This document shows positions 50,996 to 62,514 of a DNA stretch of 64,000 nucleotides, piece by piece (the first letter of the stretch is position 1; every line of letters starts with the position of its first letter). Source of the DNA: Sesamum alatum. Taxonomy: Eukaryota > Streptophyta > Magnoliopsida > Lamiales > Pedaliaceae. The notes beneath the pieces are model-generated. The model had not been told where the DNA came from and searched no databases. It saw nothing but the letters and a program-made list of their open reading frames with translations. The stretch covers positions 30,782,479 to 30,846,478 of the forward strand of contig JACGWO010000005.1 of assembly GCA_034509735.1 (NCBI GenBank). Direction: 5' to 3'. A program made the position numbers and the translations under genes.

Positions 50996-51878
50996 TTCAA
51001 AAACACCAGAAAAAAGTATTTGGTCAAAATTGAACTAATTTGGTCAAACTTCGTTTTGCTATACTTACCTCAATCCCATGATGATTAAGATAGTAGAAAG
51101 AGTTACACAACTCTCTACTTTATCCTCCTATCCTATAGTAAATTATAATGAGTATAATCAATATATCGAAAATATTATAAATTTTTTAAATAAAATATTA
51201 AATAGTATCGTACATACTTTTCACCAATCTTTTAATATTTTACTTATATCGAAATTCAAATCTTCATGCTATTTTTTTTAAATAATTAAACATCCTAAAC
51301 TTTTCGAGTTTATATATATGTGATGTGTGTATAATTTGTTCCTTAGCATAAAGGATTTATTTTATTAACCCATCATATTCCTATAGCCGCCGTCCTTAAT
51401 AACATCCTTGAAATACATTAAATTATCTAAAAAATCATATACTCTTTAAATAAGCACAATATTTTTCAAATATAAGTTTTTATATTTCTATTAATTTATC
51501 AGCAATTCCACACTATTATAATAATTAATTCAGTGCATACACATATAGTTAAGTATCTAACTGATAAAATCTAATTATATTAAATAAATTATAATGATAA
51601 ATAAATCTAGAAAATTAAGTACTTTAATTAATCAACTATAACACCTTTTATTCAAGTGGAGTAACATCCAGTCACTACTCATAAATAATTAAATTCATTA
51701 AATTTCAGATTAAAAAATTAAAAGGGGTTGTAGAAATAATTGATTTACATACTTAATCAACTAATTATAATTAATTGAATTTATTTGAAGAAGTTCATTA
51801 TATATTGTTGAAGAATAGAATCAAAACCTGTCTCCCTATGAAATTTCGCTCCTTTCCTGGTATGCTGCTTCTACCTTT

Positions 51879-51920
<42 letters not shown>

Positions 51921-51960
51921 TGTATAGGATAGCCTAACTTTTATAGAAAATAGGTGATGC

Positions 51961-52284
51961 TATTAGTAGTATAGTGGTGTGTGTGTGGGTGGCTGGGTGG
52001 CTATTTTGAATAGCAAAGTAGTGTTCAACTCAAAGGCCACGTCCATGGCCTTTGATTTATGTGCCATTTTCTTTGTTTTACTTCTTTTTTTCTTTTAACT
52101 TTTGTTAAATTACAATTCAGTTCCTAATTTATAACTTTATATAATTTAACTCCAAATATTTGATAAAGTTCTAACTTAGTCCCTTGCACTTTTAATATAT
52201 TCAACTTTCAATTGATAATCAATATAAATTTTAATATTTACCAATTAGTCTCACAATTAAGTATAAAAATTCGTGGATGTTACG
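51961..52284 (-). other. Proximal end of the Gypsy 3' LTR without counterpart in the 5' LTR
   Basis: This 325-bp part should be repeated beyond 58745, but the sequence there is unrelated. It shows the 5' LTR was cut. No other feature is visible. Confidence 0.55.
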
Positions 52285-52359
52285 ATTTTTCCCTCTTAAT
52301 AAAAATTTCGTCCCTAAAATTTGATTAACTTACCCGTTCATGGAATAATATGGATACTT

Positions 52360-53545
52360 CTCTTTCATATTCTCTTTAACCCCTCAAGGGGATGACTCCA
52401 CCTTACTTTTATCATTGGTATCTCTTTATTTTCTCAATTTCCTTATGCTCTTATTTCAAGATCTCTGTTGGCTCTTCTACATATACTAATCCCTATGAAA
52501 TTTCTATCTTTAGCTCATGCAAAACATGGCTAAGATCAAGTTGGTACCGTCGTGGTATAGGAATATGGAATACATCATGTATTTGTGATAATTCTGCTAG
52601 TAATGCTAATCGATACGATAGTGCTCCAATTTTATATATAATTTCAAACGGGCCAATATATTTTGGACTCAACTTTCCTTGCTTACAAAATCTCGAGATT
52701 CCTTTCCACTGAGATCCTTTTAGAAAACCTTTCTCACCTACCTCATATCTAATCTCTCTTTCGTAACTTTTCTTCCGATGTTGTGCTATTTTCAAACACT
52801 TCTTAACTATTTGTACTTTGTCTATCATTTTCTGCATCAATTCAGGACCTTCAAGTGGCCGTACTCCCTCAACATCTCAACGTACTGAATTTCAAAATTA
52901 TTTTTCCCACACAAGGCTTCATATGGGCCGTATCAATACTATAATGAAAAGTATTATTATATGAAATTCCTCAGTAGTAGGCGATCGTCCCAATTCCCTA
53001 AACTCAATTATACACTCATCATATTTTCTAATGTCTAGCGTGTTCTTTCTGAATGCCCATCTGTTTGAGGATGGAATATTGCACTGGAATATAATTTTAA
53101 AACTTAAAGGCTTTTGTAAACTTTCCAAAAAGAAATGCGAGATAAATCAAGGATCTCTATCGATAGTATAGAAATAGGCATACCATGCAATCTTACAATT
53201 TCTAAAACATACAACTTAGCTAATTTATCCAAGAAACTTCCTTATCGTATAGCAAAGAAATGCACTAGTTTTGTTAGTTTATCCACAATTACCCAAACAA
53301 CATCTTGTTTTCTAAACGTACAGGAAAACCCAATGACAAAATCCATTGTGGTCTTTTTCCATTCCATTTAGGTATCGACAAAGGTTTAAGCTTACTTGTT
53401 GGTGTATGATGTTTAAGTTATCAATATCTAAATTTTTTCATATGAGTCAACATTCCACCTGTCGCATAAGTCTCTTTCCTCATGTCAAACACACTATGTC
53501 TCGAAACATTTCTTATCAGATTGACACCCGATATTCAACCTAACT
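52360..53545 (-). pseudogene. Gypsy integrase remnant
   Basis: The minus strand 53128-52919 retains a decayed integrase core with TLDIRKYDECIIEFRELG. The C-terminal part at 52840-52493 reads VGEKGFLKGSQWKGISRF, KLSPKYIGPFEIIYKIGALS, YRLALLAELSQIHDVFHIP and DLSHVL, the conserved end of plant Gypsy integrases. No chromodomain is visible after it. Stops are frequent and the DDE residues cannot be followed reliably. Confidence 0.85.
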
Positions 53546-54402
53546 TTCACAACCAATATCCAACTCAAACTTTTTAACATTGCCACATCACTAAAGGGAC
53601 CTATACCAACTTAATCAAAAATATAATTTTTGGAGTCAGTACTTCAATTGTAGTAAATCGTATACTGGTTGGCCGCCCCTAGCAGTGATCTATACCAATT
53701 TAGTACTAAACAACCGAAAAGTCCCAGAATAGCTTAGGCTTTCGAACCTCTATTCTAATCCAATAGCCTTTACTTACTGAAAAGTTAAGAATTTAATAAC
53801 AAATTTTGCTACATCTTTCTCATCATCTGCCACCAGTAATAGGATCTTAGACTTCGGTACATTTTTACATTACTAGGATGCATCACATATGACGTATTGT
53901 GGGCTTCCTACACGGTCTCCTCGTGTGACCCATCCACATCAACTACATAAACTCACCCCTATTCACTATCACCCTACCTTATTAAAATATTAGACTTCTT
54001 ACCCTGGTTTATTTCCTTTAAAATCCCTAATAAGAAAGGATCTCGTGTCTGTGCTTCTCTAATCTTGTCCACAAAATCTAAATAAATATACAAAGTTGCA
54101 AAAAAATCTGTTACATGATCAATCTCTAACTTCACATTCATTTGTCTTATTTCTAATTGCAATGTCATATTATAACTTCCCAAATTAGCTAAGGGGCTTG
54201 AACTCTTCCTACTCAAGACATCTGCTACTACATTCGCCTTTCCAGGATGATAATCAATAGTACAATCATAATTCTTTAACAATTCTGTCCACGTCATTTG
54301 TCTCAAATTCAACTCTTTCTGCATCAAAATATATTTCAAACTCTTATGGTGAGTGAAGATCTGAAACCTATCTCTATATAGATAGTGTCTCTCAATCTTC
54401 AA
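53546..54402 (-). pseudogene. Gypsy RNase H remnant and RNase H-integrase linker
   Basis: 54402-53974 encodes [20 protein letters not shown] and [20 protein letters not shown] followed by [14 protein letters not shown]. This is the C-terminal RNase H signature of Ty3/Gypsy, where DHKSL would be the catalytic form; here the Asp is replaced (THHKSL). Sequence further left is decayed and should cover the start of the integrase. Confidence 0.88.
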
Positions 54403-55330
54403 TGCATGTACAATTGCTTATAACTCCAAATCATGTGTGGTGTAATTTAACTCATGGGTCCTCAGTTTGCGAGATGCATATGCAATTCAATTCCCATTCT
54501 GCATTAATTCACACCGCAAACCTTGTTTTGAAACATCTATATACACCACTAGTTAAAAGCTACCCCCTTTCTTAATAACTTTACCAAATGACAGACAATT
54601 GTAGAGAACCCCTCAGCAAATCTCTTATGATACCATAAAAAACTTCGAACTTTGGTTACGTTCTTCTGTATTCTCCATACCATAATAGTTTCCACCTTTA
54701 CAAGGTCAGACATAACCCCATCTCCAAATATCACATATCCTAGAAAAATAATCCGCTTCACCCGAAACTCACACCTATTTAACTTAGTGTACAACTCTTT
54801 CGTCTTCAAGATCTGCAACACTACTTTCAGATGTTCTTTATGCTCTTCAGCACTGCTCGAATAAGATAAGATGCCATCTATAAGAACTACCACAAATTTG
54901 ACCCAAATACTCTTGAATTAATGATTGATTCATCAATGTCATGAACTATTGCGTATGCCTTTGTTAATCCGCAAGACATTACTAAAAACTCATAATGACC
55001 ATAATGAGTATGAAAAGTTGTTTTAGGTATATCCTTCTCTGCTATCCTCAATAGCCAATAACCATACCTCAAATCGATCTTTGAAAATATTGTAGCTCCT
55101 TTCAACTGGTCTCGCAAATTATCAATTTTGGTAATTTGTATTTATTTTTCTCAGTGTCACCCTGTTCAGTTGGTGATAATCAACAACAACCACGTATCGC
55201 CATCCTTCTTTTTCATGAATAACACTAGTGCTCCCCACAATAAGGTACTCAGTCTGATCATTCATATCTAACAATTCTTATATTTACTTTTTCAGCTTCT
55301 ATAATTAGATCACTATTCTGTATCTTGCAA
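54403..55330 (-). pseudogene. Gypsy reverse transcriptase remnant
   Basis: 55117-54887 encodes [20 protein letters not shown] and [18 protein letters not shown] (consensus FSKIDLRSGYHQ and FLVMPFGLTNAP). The catalytic FIDDIL motif follows as LIDGILSYS at about 54880, with the second Asp replaced by Gly. HKEHLKVVLQILK and CEFRVKRIIFLGYVI follow. Both the motif change and the frame breaks make it inactive. Confidence 0.9.
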
Positions 55331-55960
55331 TCAAAATAGGTTTTGCCCTAGGAATAGTTTATATTCCAATATCCACTTCTCAATGAGATGGTAACCCATG
55401 TAATTTTTCAAGAAAATATCAATGAATTCTCTAACCACCGGAACACGTAATACACCCAGACTAACCATCGTAGTATCATGTACGTCAGCTAAATATGTTT
55501 CACACATTTCTTTAATTAAATTCATGGCAGTTACGATAGATATTAAACAATTGGGCATGACTTTCCTTTCTCCTATAATTACCATCTTCATTTGCATACT
55601 GACTTCTACTACCACTTTCTTTGTTTGATAGTCAATAATAGTGCAATTGCGAAACAATCAATCCACTCCCAAAATAACCTAAAACTCTTTATGGTTTATC
55701 ACAACCAAATCTGTATGTAGTATAACACCATCCACTATAACTAAACAAGATCTTATTACTATATTGACTAATATAACCCCAACAATAAACATAGATACAC
55801 ATATATCATACCTTAGTGGTTCTATATTACCATGTACAGACTCAAATGAATCTTTACGGTTAGCAGTGGTTTCACCTAATATTCCATCCCATAACCCATA
55901 TATGCACTTAGAATCAAAATATATTTCTTATGTATTCAATAATACTATTTTTCACTAACT
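55331..55960 (-). pseudogene. Gypsy protease-RT junction remnant
   Basis: On the minus strand the frame 55657-55331 reads FRNCTIIDYQTKKVVVEVSM, CLISIVTAMNLIKEMCETYL and VPVVREFIDIFLKN. These match the end of protease and the start of RT (VPVVREFPDVFPE-like) in plant Gypsy elements. No gag is recognisable between here and the PBS at 55979; the space is far too short, so gag is deleted. Confidence 0.78.
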
Positions 55961-55978
55961 ATCCTTAGAGAATTTAAT

Positions 55979-55994
55979 CCCTGCTCTGGTACCA
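55979..55994 (-). other. Gypsy primer binding site (initiator tRNA-Met type)
   Basis: Minus strand TGGTACCAGAGCAGGG, a one-base variant of TGGTATCAGAGC, lies five bases inside the LTR end ...GGGGTCTACA. It sets the 5' LTR as the right one. Confidence 0.82.
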
Positions 55995-57114
55995 CCTAAT
56001 GTAGACCCCTCCATAAATACGTCCCATTTAATAAGAAATTCACATTTACCAGTAAATAATACATCCTCCACAATTAACTCATTTTTATAAGAAATTTATA
56101 TTAAAACCAATAGATCTTGAAATGAAAATTCAATCAAAGTCTAGTATCTCTTTAGTTATATTGCTAGAGCTCCCAACTCAAGATATCACTACTGACCCAC
56201 CTAATAAGATGGGCGACACGACTTATGATCCAATTTGGCTAGTCATTGTGACTTATCTCCAAAAAATATGTGGATAGGAATTAGCTACCTACTCAATAAG
56301 TATAACTAATTAGCCTATATATATGCATACATATATGTGGTAAGACAAATTTCATGCCATGACACAGACCAACAAATATCTTATCTACAATCACCACAAC
56401 GCCTTAAGTAATCAATACCACAATCACACATCAATCCACAGTACAATATATCCGAAATCACCATTTATTTTTTTACGGCTCTGCTTATCCTAACTAGAGT
56501 ACATCAATCAATGGTTTTGCCGACCATCATCATCTCAATCAATGTCATATGTTAAACAACACAAAATATCCGTCGAATGGTGTAGCAATATCAACGTATG
56601 ACATCACAACAAACATGACATCCCCACACCATCCTAGTGTGTAGCTATCAGTACAAGATATTTTCTATTATCCCGAATACCCTGGTACCTTATGCGCCAT
56701 GGTACCTACCTGTATATTCATTTTTCTCATATCACATGTCAAATCATCGATCACATTGTCGTCATTCACAATCATAAATTAACTATTGAATATGTCCCCA
56801 GTTTGGTAAACTATCTCGTCATCTCAATTTATCATCACCACATTAACAATTCCATCATTCCGCTCCAATCCACAATTAAATAAAAGTACATTCACCATAT
56901 TTATTACACCCGTAAGCATAAAGGCTACGCATAACGATAATTTCACAAGACGACAATGTAAGATAACCAACTAACAATTACCAATCAAGTTTACAAACAA
57001 AAAGATATATATATATATATATATCCATACGGACAACAAGTATATATATATATATATATATAAATTCAATTAACTCTATTTACCTCAATCTCACAATAAT
57101 TAAGTTAGTAGAAA

Positions 57115-57563
57115 GGAATTAAATGCATTTTTGGTCCCGTAACTTAAGCTATTTGATATTTTTATCCTGTAACTTTATAGTGTTGTATTTTGGTCCTGCA
57201 TCATTTTAATTTTTGTAATTTCAGTCCTTTCGTTTGCCAGAATTCACCTCCACCGATGAAAATGATGAACTTCGATAAAAAAAAACTAAAATTACAAAAA
57301 TTAAAAGATGCAGGACCAAAATGCTTCCTTAAAAAGTTAAAGAAAATAAATGCTGACATAAATGGGTCAATATGAACCAAAGCCCAATTTTAAAATATCA
57401 CGTGAGAGGCATATGCATTTTTCCAATGTAAAGCATAAACTGCAGCGAAAAAGGAATAAAATCACAAAAAATTAAAAAATATAGAATAAAATGTTATTTT
57501 AGAAAGTTAAAAGACGAAAATGCCGAATGACCTAATTTACGAGACCAAAAATACATTTAACCC
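57115..57563. mobile_element. Mutator-like MITE, family B, TSD TAGTAGAAA
   Basis: Ends GGAATTAAATGCATTTTTGG and CCAAAAATACATTTAACCC are inverted repeats. The arms carry TTTTGGTCCTGCATC and its complement GATGCAGGACCAAAA. TAGTAGAAA occurs on both sides (57106-57114 and 57564-57572) but only once in the homologous place in the other LTR (about 51091). The 9-bp TSD points to Mutator-type transposition. 449 bp, non-coding. Confidence 0.9.
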
Positions 57564-57792
57564 TAGTAGAAAGAGTCGCTCAACTCTCAACTTTATCTTC
57601 GTATCCTATAATAAATTATAATGCATGCATATAATTAATATATCGAGAATGTTGTGAAACTTCTAAATAAAATATTAAATAGTATTCATACATTTTGTAC
57701 CAATCTTGTAATATTTTATTTATATCAAAATTCCAATCTTCATGCAGTTTTCTTCTAGATAATTAGACATCCTAAGCTTTTTGAGTTTATAA

Positions 57793-57828
<36 letters not shown>

Positions 57829-58088
57829 TATTTGTTCCTTACTCATAAAAATTTATTTTATTAAACCCCTCATATTCCAACAGCTTGCAATCTTAATAAC
57901 ATCCTTGGATTACTTAAAATTATCTCAAAAATCATATACTCTTTAAATAAGCGCAATGCTTCTTAAATATAATTTTCTATGTTTCTAGTAATTTATCAAC
58001 GATTCCTCACTATTATTACAATTAATTGAGTACATACACATATTATTAAGTATCTAATTGATAAATCGAGTTAAATCAAATAAAGTAA

Positions 58089-58513
58089 GGGTAAATTACA
58101 ACTACCTTTCCTGAGGTTTGGCATAATTACAAATACACCCTCGTTGTTTGAAAAATTACAAATACCCTCCTGAGGTTTGTAACCGTCTAACAAATAACCC
58201 ATTTTCATCAATTTTTATGGATGAACTGACCAAAATGCCCTTATGCACTAAATTATTTTTATTTAATTCTTAAAAAAAATTTGAACCATAATGTGCAAGG
58301 AGAGATTTCTTAAGTTTTTTACACAGAGGATCAATAATGCAATTTGCCTTGACCGATTTTTCTATAATTTTAATAAAAAATTCAAGGGCAAAATGGTCAA
58401 GTTTAACCCTTTGGTTAAGAATTACAAATCTCAGGAGTATTTATAATTTTTCAAACAACAGGGGGATATTTGTAATTATGTCAAATCTCAGGGGAGGTAG
58501 ATATAATTTACCC
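58089..58513. mobile_element. Mutator-like MITE, family A copy 3, TSD ATAAAGTAA
   Basis: Ends GGGTAAATTACAACTACC and GGTAGATATAATTTACCC are inverted repeats. ATAAAGTAA flanks it at 58080-58088 and 58514-58522. The other LTR has a single uninterrupted AATAAATTATAATGATAA at the same place (about 51583-51600). 425 bp, non-coding. Confidence 0.92.
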
Positions 58514-58824
58514 ATAAAGTAATTATAATGATAACTAAATATAATAAATAAAGTAATCTAATTAATCAACTATAATACCCTTAATTCAAATGGAGTAAAA
58601 TCCGTACTATCTATAAATAATCATATTCATTAAATTTCTCATTAAATATTGAAAGGAAATTTTGCTCCTTTCATGGTATGATACGTCGCCCCTTTTCTTT
58701 GTATAGGATAGCCTAACTTTTATACAAAATGGGTGATGCTATTTAATTAATAGTATCCACCACAAGGATAATTGACATGTGGATACTTAAAGATAAATTG
58801 CTAACTGCAATAATTAATACCTTT

Positions 58825-60290
58825 AGGGATAGTTTACTTTTCGGGATGAAAAAAGTAGTGGATTGACCCCATTGGGATAAACATGAAGAATAGAATAAAT
58901 GCACAAGTTTTATTAAGTGAAGTAAATATTGACTTCGGTGGGATGTATTTTACAGTGTAGGATAATTTATGGACATTACATGTTAATTTTTGAAAATACC
59001 CTTAGGGCATGATTGGTATGTAGGAATGGAATTGAGTGGGAATGGAATGAAGTTGAGAATGGAATGAAGATGGGAATGGAATCATATTTGGATACCATTC
59101 CTATGATTGGTATACACAAGAATTAGAAGGCAATGGAACTATCATTTCTTAATTGATTCCATTCACATAATTGATAATCAAAAAGAGATGGTTAGTAATG
59201 GAATAAAATTACTTTTACGACAAATGTGCCCTTTAATATATTTTTATTTTGGGAACATTGAATGCATTTTATAATAGTTGTATTTTAAAAAATTACTTAT
59301 AGAATGTTATAAGAAATTTATTTAAAAATCTCATATATGAGTAAAAAACAATCTATGAGAAAATTTATTTACTTAGAACACATAGATAATATTTTTTCTG
59401 CAAAAGATATTGTATTAATTTGAACAACCAATAATTAATCTAATTTAATCACAATGCATCTACTACTTTGTCTGAATATTCAATAAAAAAATGAGCCGTC
59501 TTCTATGAGGATTAATTTTTAATAATAATATAAAATAATTTTTAAAAAATATGTGTGGTATATACTAACAAAAAATTGCATAATAAAAGTAAGGAAGTTG
59601 GTCAGGAGGGGATGAATTTTGAACAAGCATGGTGGACGTTGAGACCGACTAATGAGATGAAATGATATTGGTCGGTTTATCATATGACTTTTGTTGTTTT
59701 TATATGTTATTTTACGTGGTTTTTTTTCATAGTTATATGATTTTCCTTCAGCAGTAATATTCCCACATGAATAATAATAAGTAATCATACAAGAAGAAGA
59801 TATTAAAAAAGTGAGTGCCAATAAAATTTACTTGGTAATTTTGATAGTTATATATTTGAAGAAGACGTTTAATAAGAATATGATGATAGAAATAGGTTTT
59901 GTTTTGGTTAATAAGAATAATTTTGTCAAGAAAATATTTTTTTCCATTCCCAACATAATAGGAATAGGTAATACCATGGTGTGGGGATGGAATTACTAAT
60001 CCCTTCCCTAAGGGAATAAGAATTCCTATGGAATGACCAATTCCTTTCCTTTCTTATACCAATCATATGTATAGGAATGAACTTGGGAATATCAATTCCA
60101 TTCTCAACCCATTCCCTCATACCAATCATGGCCTTATAGTTATACACTGTACATTTTGGACAACTCATTGAATAACTTATAATTAACTCAAAAATATTAC
60201 ATTAAAATTATTGAACGTTGACGTATTATTTTTGTTTGTACATTGGAAAGTTAAAATAATTGGAGTCAATTTAAATTACTCTTAAAAAAG
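58825..60290. repeat. Duplicated intergenic block, copy 1 (partner 60945-61285), split by a MITE
   Basis: TTTACTTTTCGGGATG, AAGTTTTATTAAGTGAAGTA, AGGATAATTTATGGACATTA and, after the MITE, TTTTGGACAACTCATTGA and TTGACGTATTA recur in order at 60945-61285. Copy 1 contains the element at 59005-60133; copy 2 does not. Confidence 0.85.
59005..60133. mobile_element. Harbinger-type MITE, TSD TTA
   Basis: Terminal inverted repeats GGGCATGATTGGTATGTAGG and the complement of CCCTCATACCAATCATGGCC match at most positions. The subterminal regions are full of GGAATGGAAT / ATTCCATTCC words. TTA flanks it at 59002-59004 and 60134-60136, the TWA duplication of PIF/Harbinger. 1129 bp with no transposase frame. 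The paralogous block at 61142-61144 keeps the single TTA. Confidence 0.9.
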
Positions 60291-60374
60291 TATTAATTAG
60301 TATGTTATTAATTGAAATCAATATTAAATAATTCCCAAAATGCAACCAAGTTAAAACTTAAAAATTGATTCCAC

Positions 60375-60935
60375 TTTCAAGAATATTTTTGGAAAGTTAA
60401 AAAATTATTTTAAGAATTATTGATTCCAGTTAAACTTATTTTGGGTAAAAGAAATTCAATCAAGTTAAAATTAATGTTAGCACAATCAAGAATCAATCGT
60501 GTTAATTTCCAAAATACAACCGAGTTAAATAGTTTCCCAGAATGCAATCGAGCTAAAGCTAGAAATTACTAAAAACAAATAAATATGTTGCTTAATTCTT
60601 AAAAAAATGTAGAAATACTTTTGTATTAATTAATATATATAATCTTGTCAAAAGCCAGGAACAAAAACGTAAAAAAGGCTGAGAGCCAAAAATGGGTCGC
60701 GTGCGAGATAAGTGAATCTTGACACCCCCCACCCCAGTAACAAAAACGTAAAAAAGGCTGAGGAGCCAAAAATGGGTCCCCCCCCCTCCCAATTTTGTTA
60801 AATAATATGAGACAATTTTGAACTTTTGCAGGCCAAATGGATAAATGTCTTGCCACCATCTATTAAAATAAATGGTGAATTTTGCTGGATTGGCCCGAGT
60901 ATCCAACAATATTTGGGTCAATCCAATAAAGTAAG
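60375..60935. repeat. Second duplicated block, copy 1 (partner 62515-63085)
   Basis: TTATTTTAAGAATTATTG, CAACCGAGTTAAATAGTTTC, TAATATATATAATCTTGTCA, GGAGCCAAAAATGGG and TTTTGCAGGCCAAATGGATA recur at 62515-63085. Inside copy 1 the 40-bp stretch CAAAAACGTAAAAAAGGCTG...GCCAAAAATGGGTC is itself doubled (60663 and 60741). Confidence 0.85.
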
Positions 60936-60944
60936 TAGCCCCTT

Positions 60945-61285
60945 AGGGGTTTACTTTTCGGGATGGAAAAAGTGATGGATTGGGTCAATTGTGATAAAAA
61001 GGAAGGATAGGATATGCATAAGTTTTATCAAGCGAAGTAAATATTGGTTTTGGTGGTTGATTTGTAAATCCTTTTTGTGGGGGTGTGTTTTATATTGTAG
61101 GATAATTTATGGGTATTACATGTTAATTTCCAAAAACACCCTTATGTATATTGTAGATTTTGGACAATTCATTGATTAGATTGTAATTAACTCAAAAAAA
61201 TTACTTTAAAATTATTGCAGGTTGACGCATTAACGTTTTTTTGTACATAGGGAAGTTAAAATAATTGAAAGTATAGCGAAATAGT
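60945..61285. repeat. Duplicated intergenic block, copy 2, with empty MITE site
   Basis: Uninterrupted counterpart of 58825-59004 plus 60137-60290. At the MITE insertion point it reads AACACCCTTATGTATATTG with one TTA (61142-61144). Confidence 0.85.
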
Positions 61286-61448
61286 AACAATACTCGTTGA
61301 ATGTATTTGAGATTAAAAATACTATTACATGAAAGCAGCAGTAAAAATACTCGTTTTTAATGTATAATGTACTAGTAAAGGAGAAAAAATTATTTTGCTG
61401 GTAGTTAAAAAAAGTAACTTCTTTCATGTATCTCCATATTCAAAAAAA

Positions 61449-62361
61449 GGGTTAAATACATTTTGTACCCCTGAATTATACATATAATCTCATTTAGGCC
61501 CCTAAAGTATGAAATGTAACAAAAAAGTCCCTGACAAAATAATTTGACATTAAAAGGACAAAAATACCCCTTCTCACTTATCTCCTATACATTTCATTTT
61601 ATTACCTAAAGATAAATTTTACTACTTCGCCAAAACTACTTTTAGAGATTGAAAATTTTACTCAAATTTTATTTAAAAAATAGTATTTAAATTTTATAAT
61701 TATTTTATTAATTATGTAATGCAAAAAATATTTACAATCGCACTATATGCATATATATTTTACAAAGTAAATTATTTATGTTAAAAAATACATGTAATAT
61801 GTGTAAATAAATAATGCAGATAATTTTATAAAAAAGTATGTTATATAACCTATAATTATTTGTTTAGGTATATGTACGCATAATTAAATGATATCATATC
61901 ATTACTCAAAAAATTATAGAATATTATAGATTAATTGTATTATAGATTTGCATATTTATAGTGTATTATGTTTGATGTATTAAATTGTACCAAAAATATT
62001 ATTTTTTTAAAAAAAAAGTTCAACATATATATAACGACACAAGCAAAAATTATGTAAATTTTTAAACATTATGCAAAAAATATAAGATCTGTAAATTTAT
62101 AGAGTGTTATACAGATTTTATACTAATTATAAAAATAATAGATTTTGATAGTATTTATTTTAAAGATAATTTTTATAATAATTCGAATTATGCCTTAGGG
62201 GAATGATTGAAATAAACATATTTTAGGGGTATAAACAATAAGGACATTTTCGTCATAAAAAAAATAATCCATATCATGAGGGGTCATTTTGTTACATTTT
62301 ATAGTTTAGGGGGGTAAATGCACTTTATGCATAGTTCAGGGATGCAAAGTGTATTTAACCC
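61449..62361. mobile_element. TIR element of about 0.9 kb (Mutator-like)
   Basis: Ends GGGTTAAATACATTTTGTAC and GCAAAGTGTATTTAACCC are inverted repeats, extended by CCTAAAGTATGAAATGTAAC and TTACATTTTATAGTTTAGG. Flanks are A runs (TCAAAAAAA and TAAAAAAAT), a possible worn 9-bp TSD. The interior is AT-rich without coding sequence. Confidence 0.75.
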
Positions 62362-62514
62362 TAAAAAAATAATTAGTTTGGTTCATTTGGCTGGTAGTTA
62401 GTTTAGTGCTTTTTATGTTTTCTGATGTTTTCAGTTTGTTGTGAACAAAGCTTTGTTGTGGTTCGTTTTGGTTTGATTTTTTAATGAAATTCATAGTTAA
62501 TTTGTCGGACAAAA

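Larger units (their letters stand above)
46655..51060. mobile_element. AT-rich insertion in the Gypsy LTR, possible Helitron-like
   Basis: About 4.4 kb absent from the other LTR. Near its left end CTAGCGTAGACCTCGTG followed by CTATGCACGG forms a small GTGC..GCAC hairpin, similar to the 5' ends I recall for plant Helitrons. The right junction reads CGTTTTGCTA before the LTR resumes at TACTTACCTC. No Rep/helicase coding sequence is present and no CTRR end with hairpin is convincing. It holds two internal tandem arrays. The rest (46700-48870) is AT-rich and featureless. Confidence 0.4.
45356..52285 (-). repeat. Gypsy 3' LTR, interrupted at 46256-51060
   Basis: The minus-strand start is (T)CGTAACATCC, a one-base variant of the TGTAACATCC start common in plant Gypsy LTRs, right after the purine tract. 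It matches the 5' LTR in long blocks such as CAATAGATCTTGAAAT, GACAAATTTCATGCCATGAC, AATAAAATATTAAATAGTAT and GGATAGCCTAACTTTTATA. A 39-base T run lies at 51881-51919. The left end is probably truncated by the foldback element. Confidence 0.78.
45356..58745 (-). mobile_element. Large decayed Ty3/Gypsy element with LTRs over 2 kb and nested insertions
   Basis: Two long direct repeats flank Gypsy pol remnants on the minus strand. The right (5') LTR starts at 56000 next to a PBS; the left (3') LTR ends at 52285 after a purine-rich tract (AAGAGGGAAAAA on the minus strand). LTR homology runs through 45390-46250 plus 51065-51960 on the left and 56090-57070 plus 57575-58745 on the right. The gaps are later insertions: MITE plus AT-rich repeat DNA on the left, two MITEs on the right. 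The 5' LTR lacks its outer end beyond 58745, so the TSD is lost. Integrase after RT, as seen here, defines Ty3/Gypsy. Confidence 0.85.
56000..58745 (-). repeat. Gypsy 5' LTR with two MITE insertions, outer end missing
   Basis: Begins TGTAGACCCC on the plus strand (LTR 3' end on the minus strand). It aligns with the 3' LTR from 56090 to 58745 once the MITEs at 57115-57563 and 58089-58513 are removed. AT microsatellites lie at 57007-57062 and 57787-57828. Confidence 0.82.
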
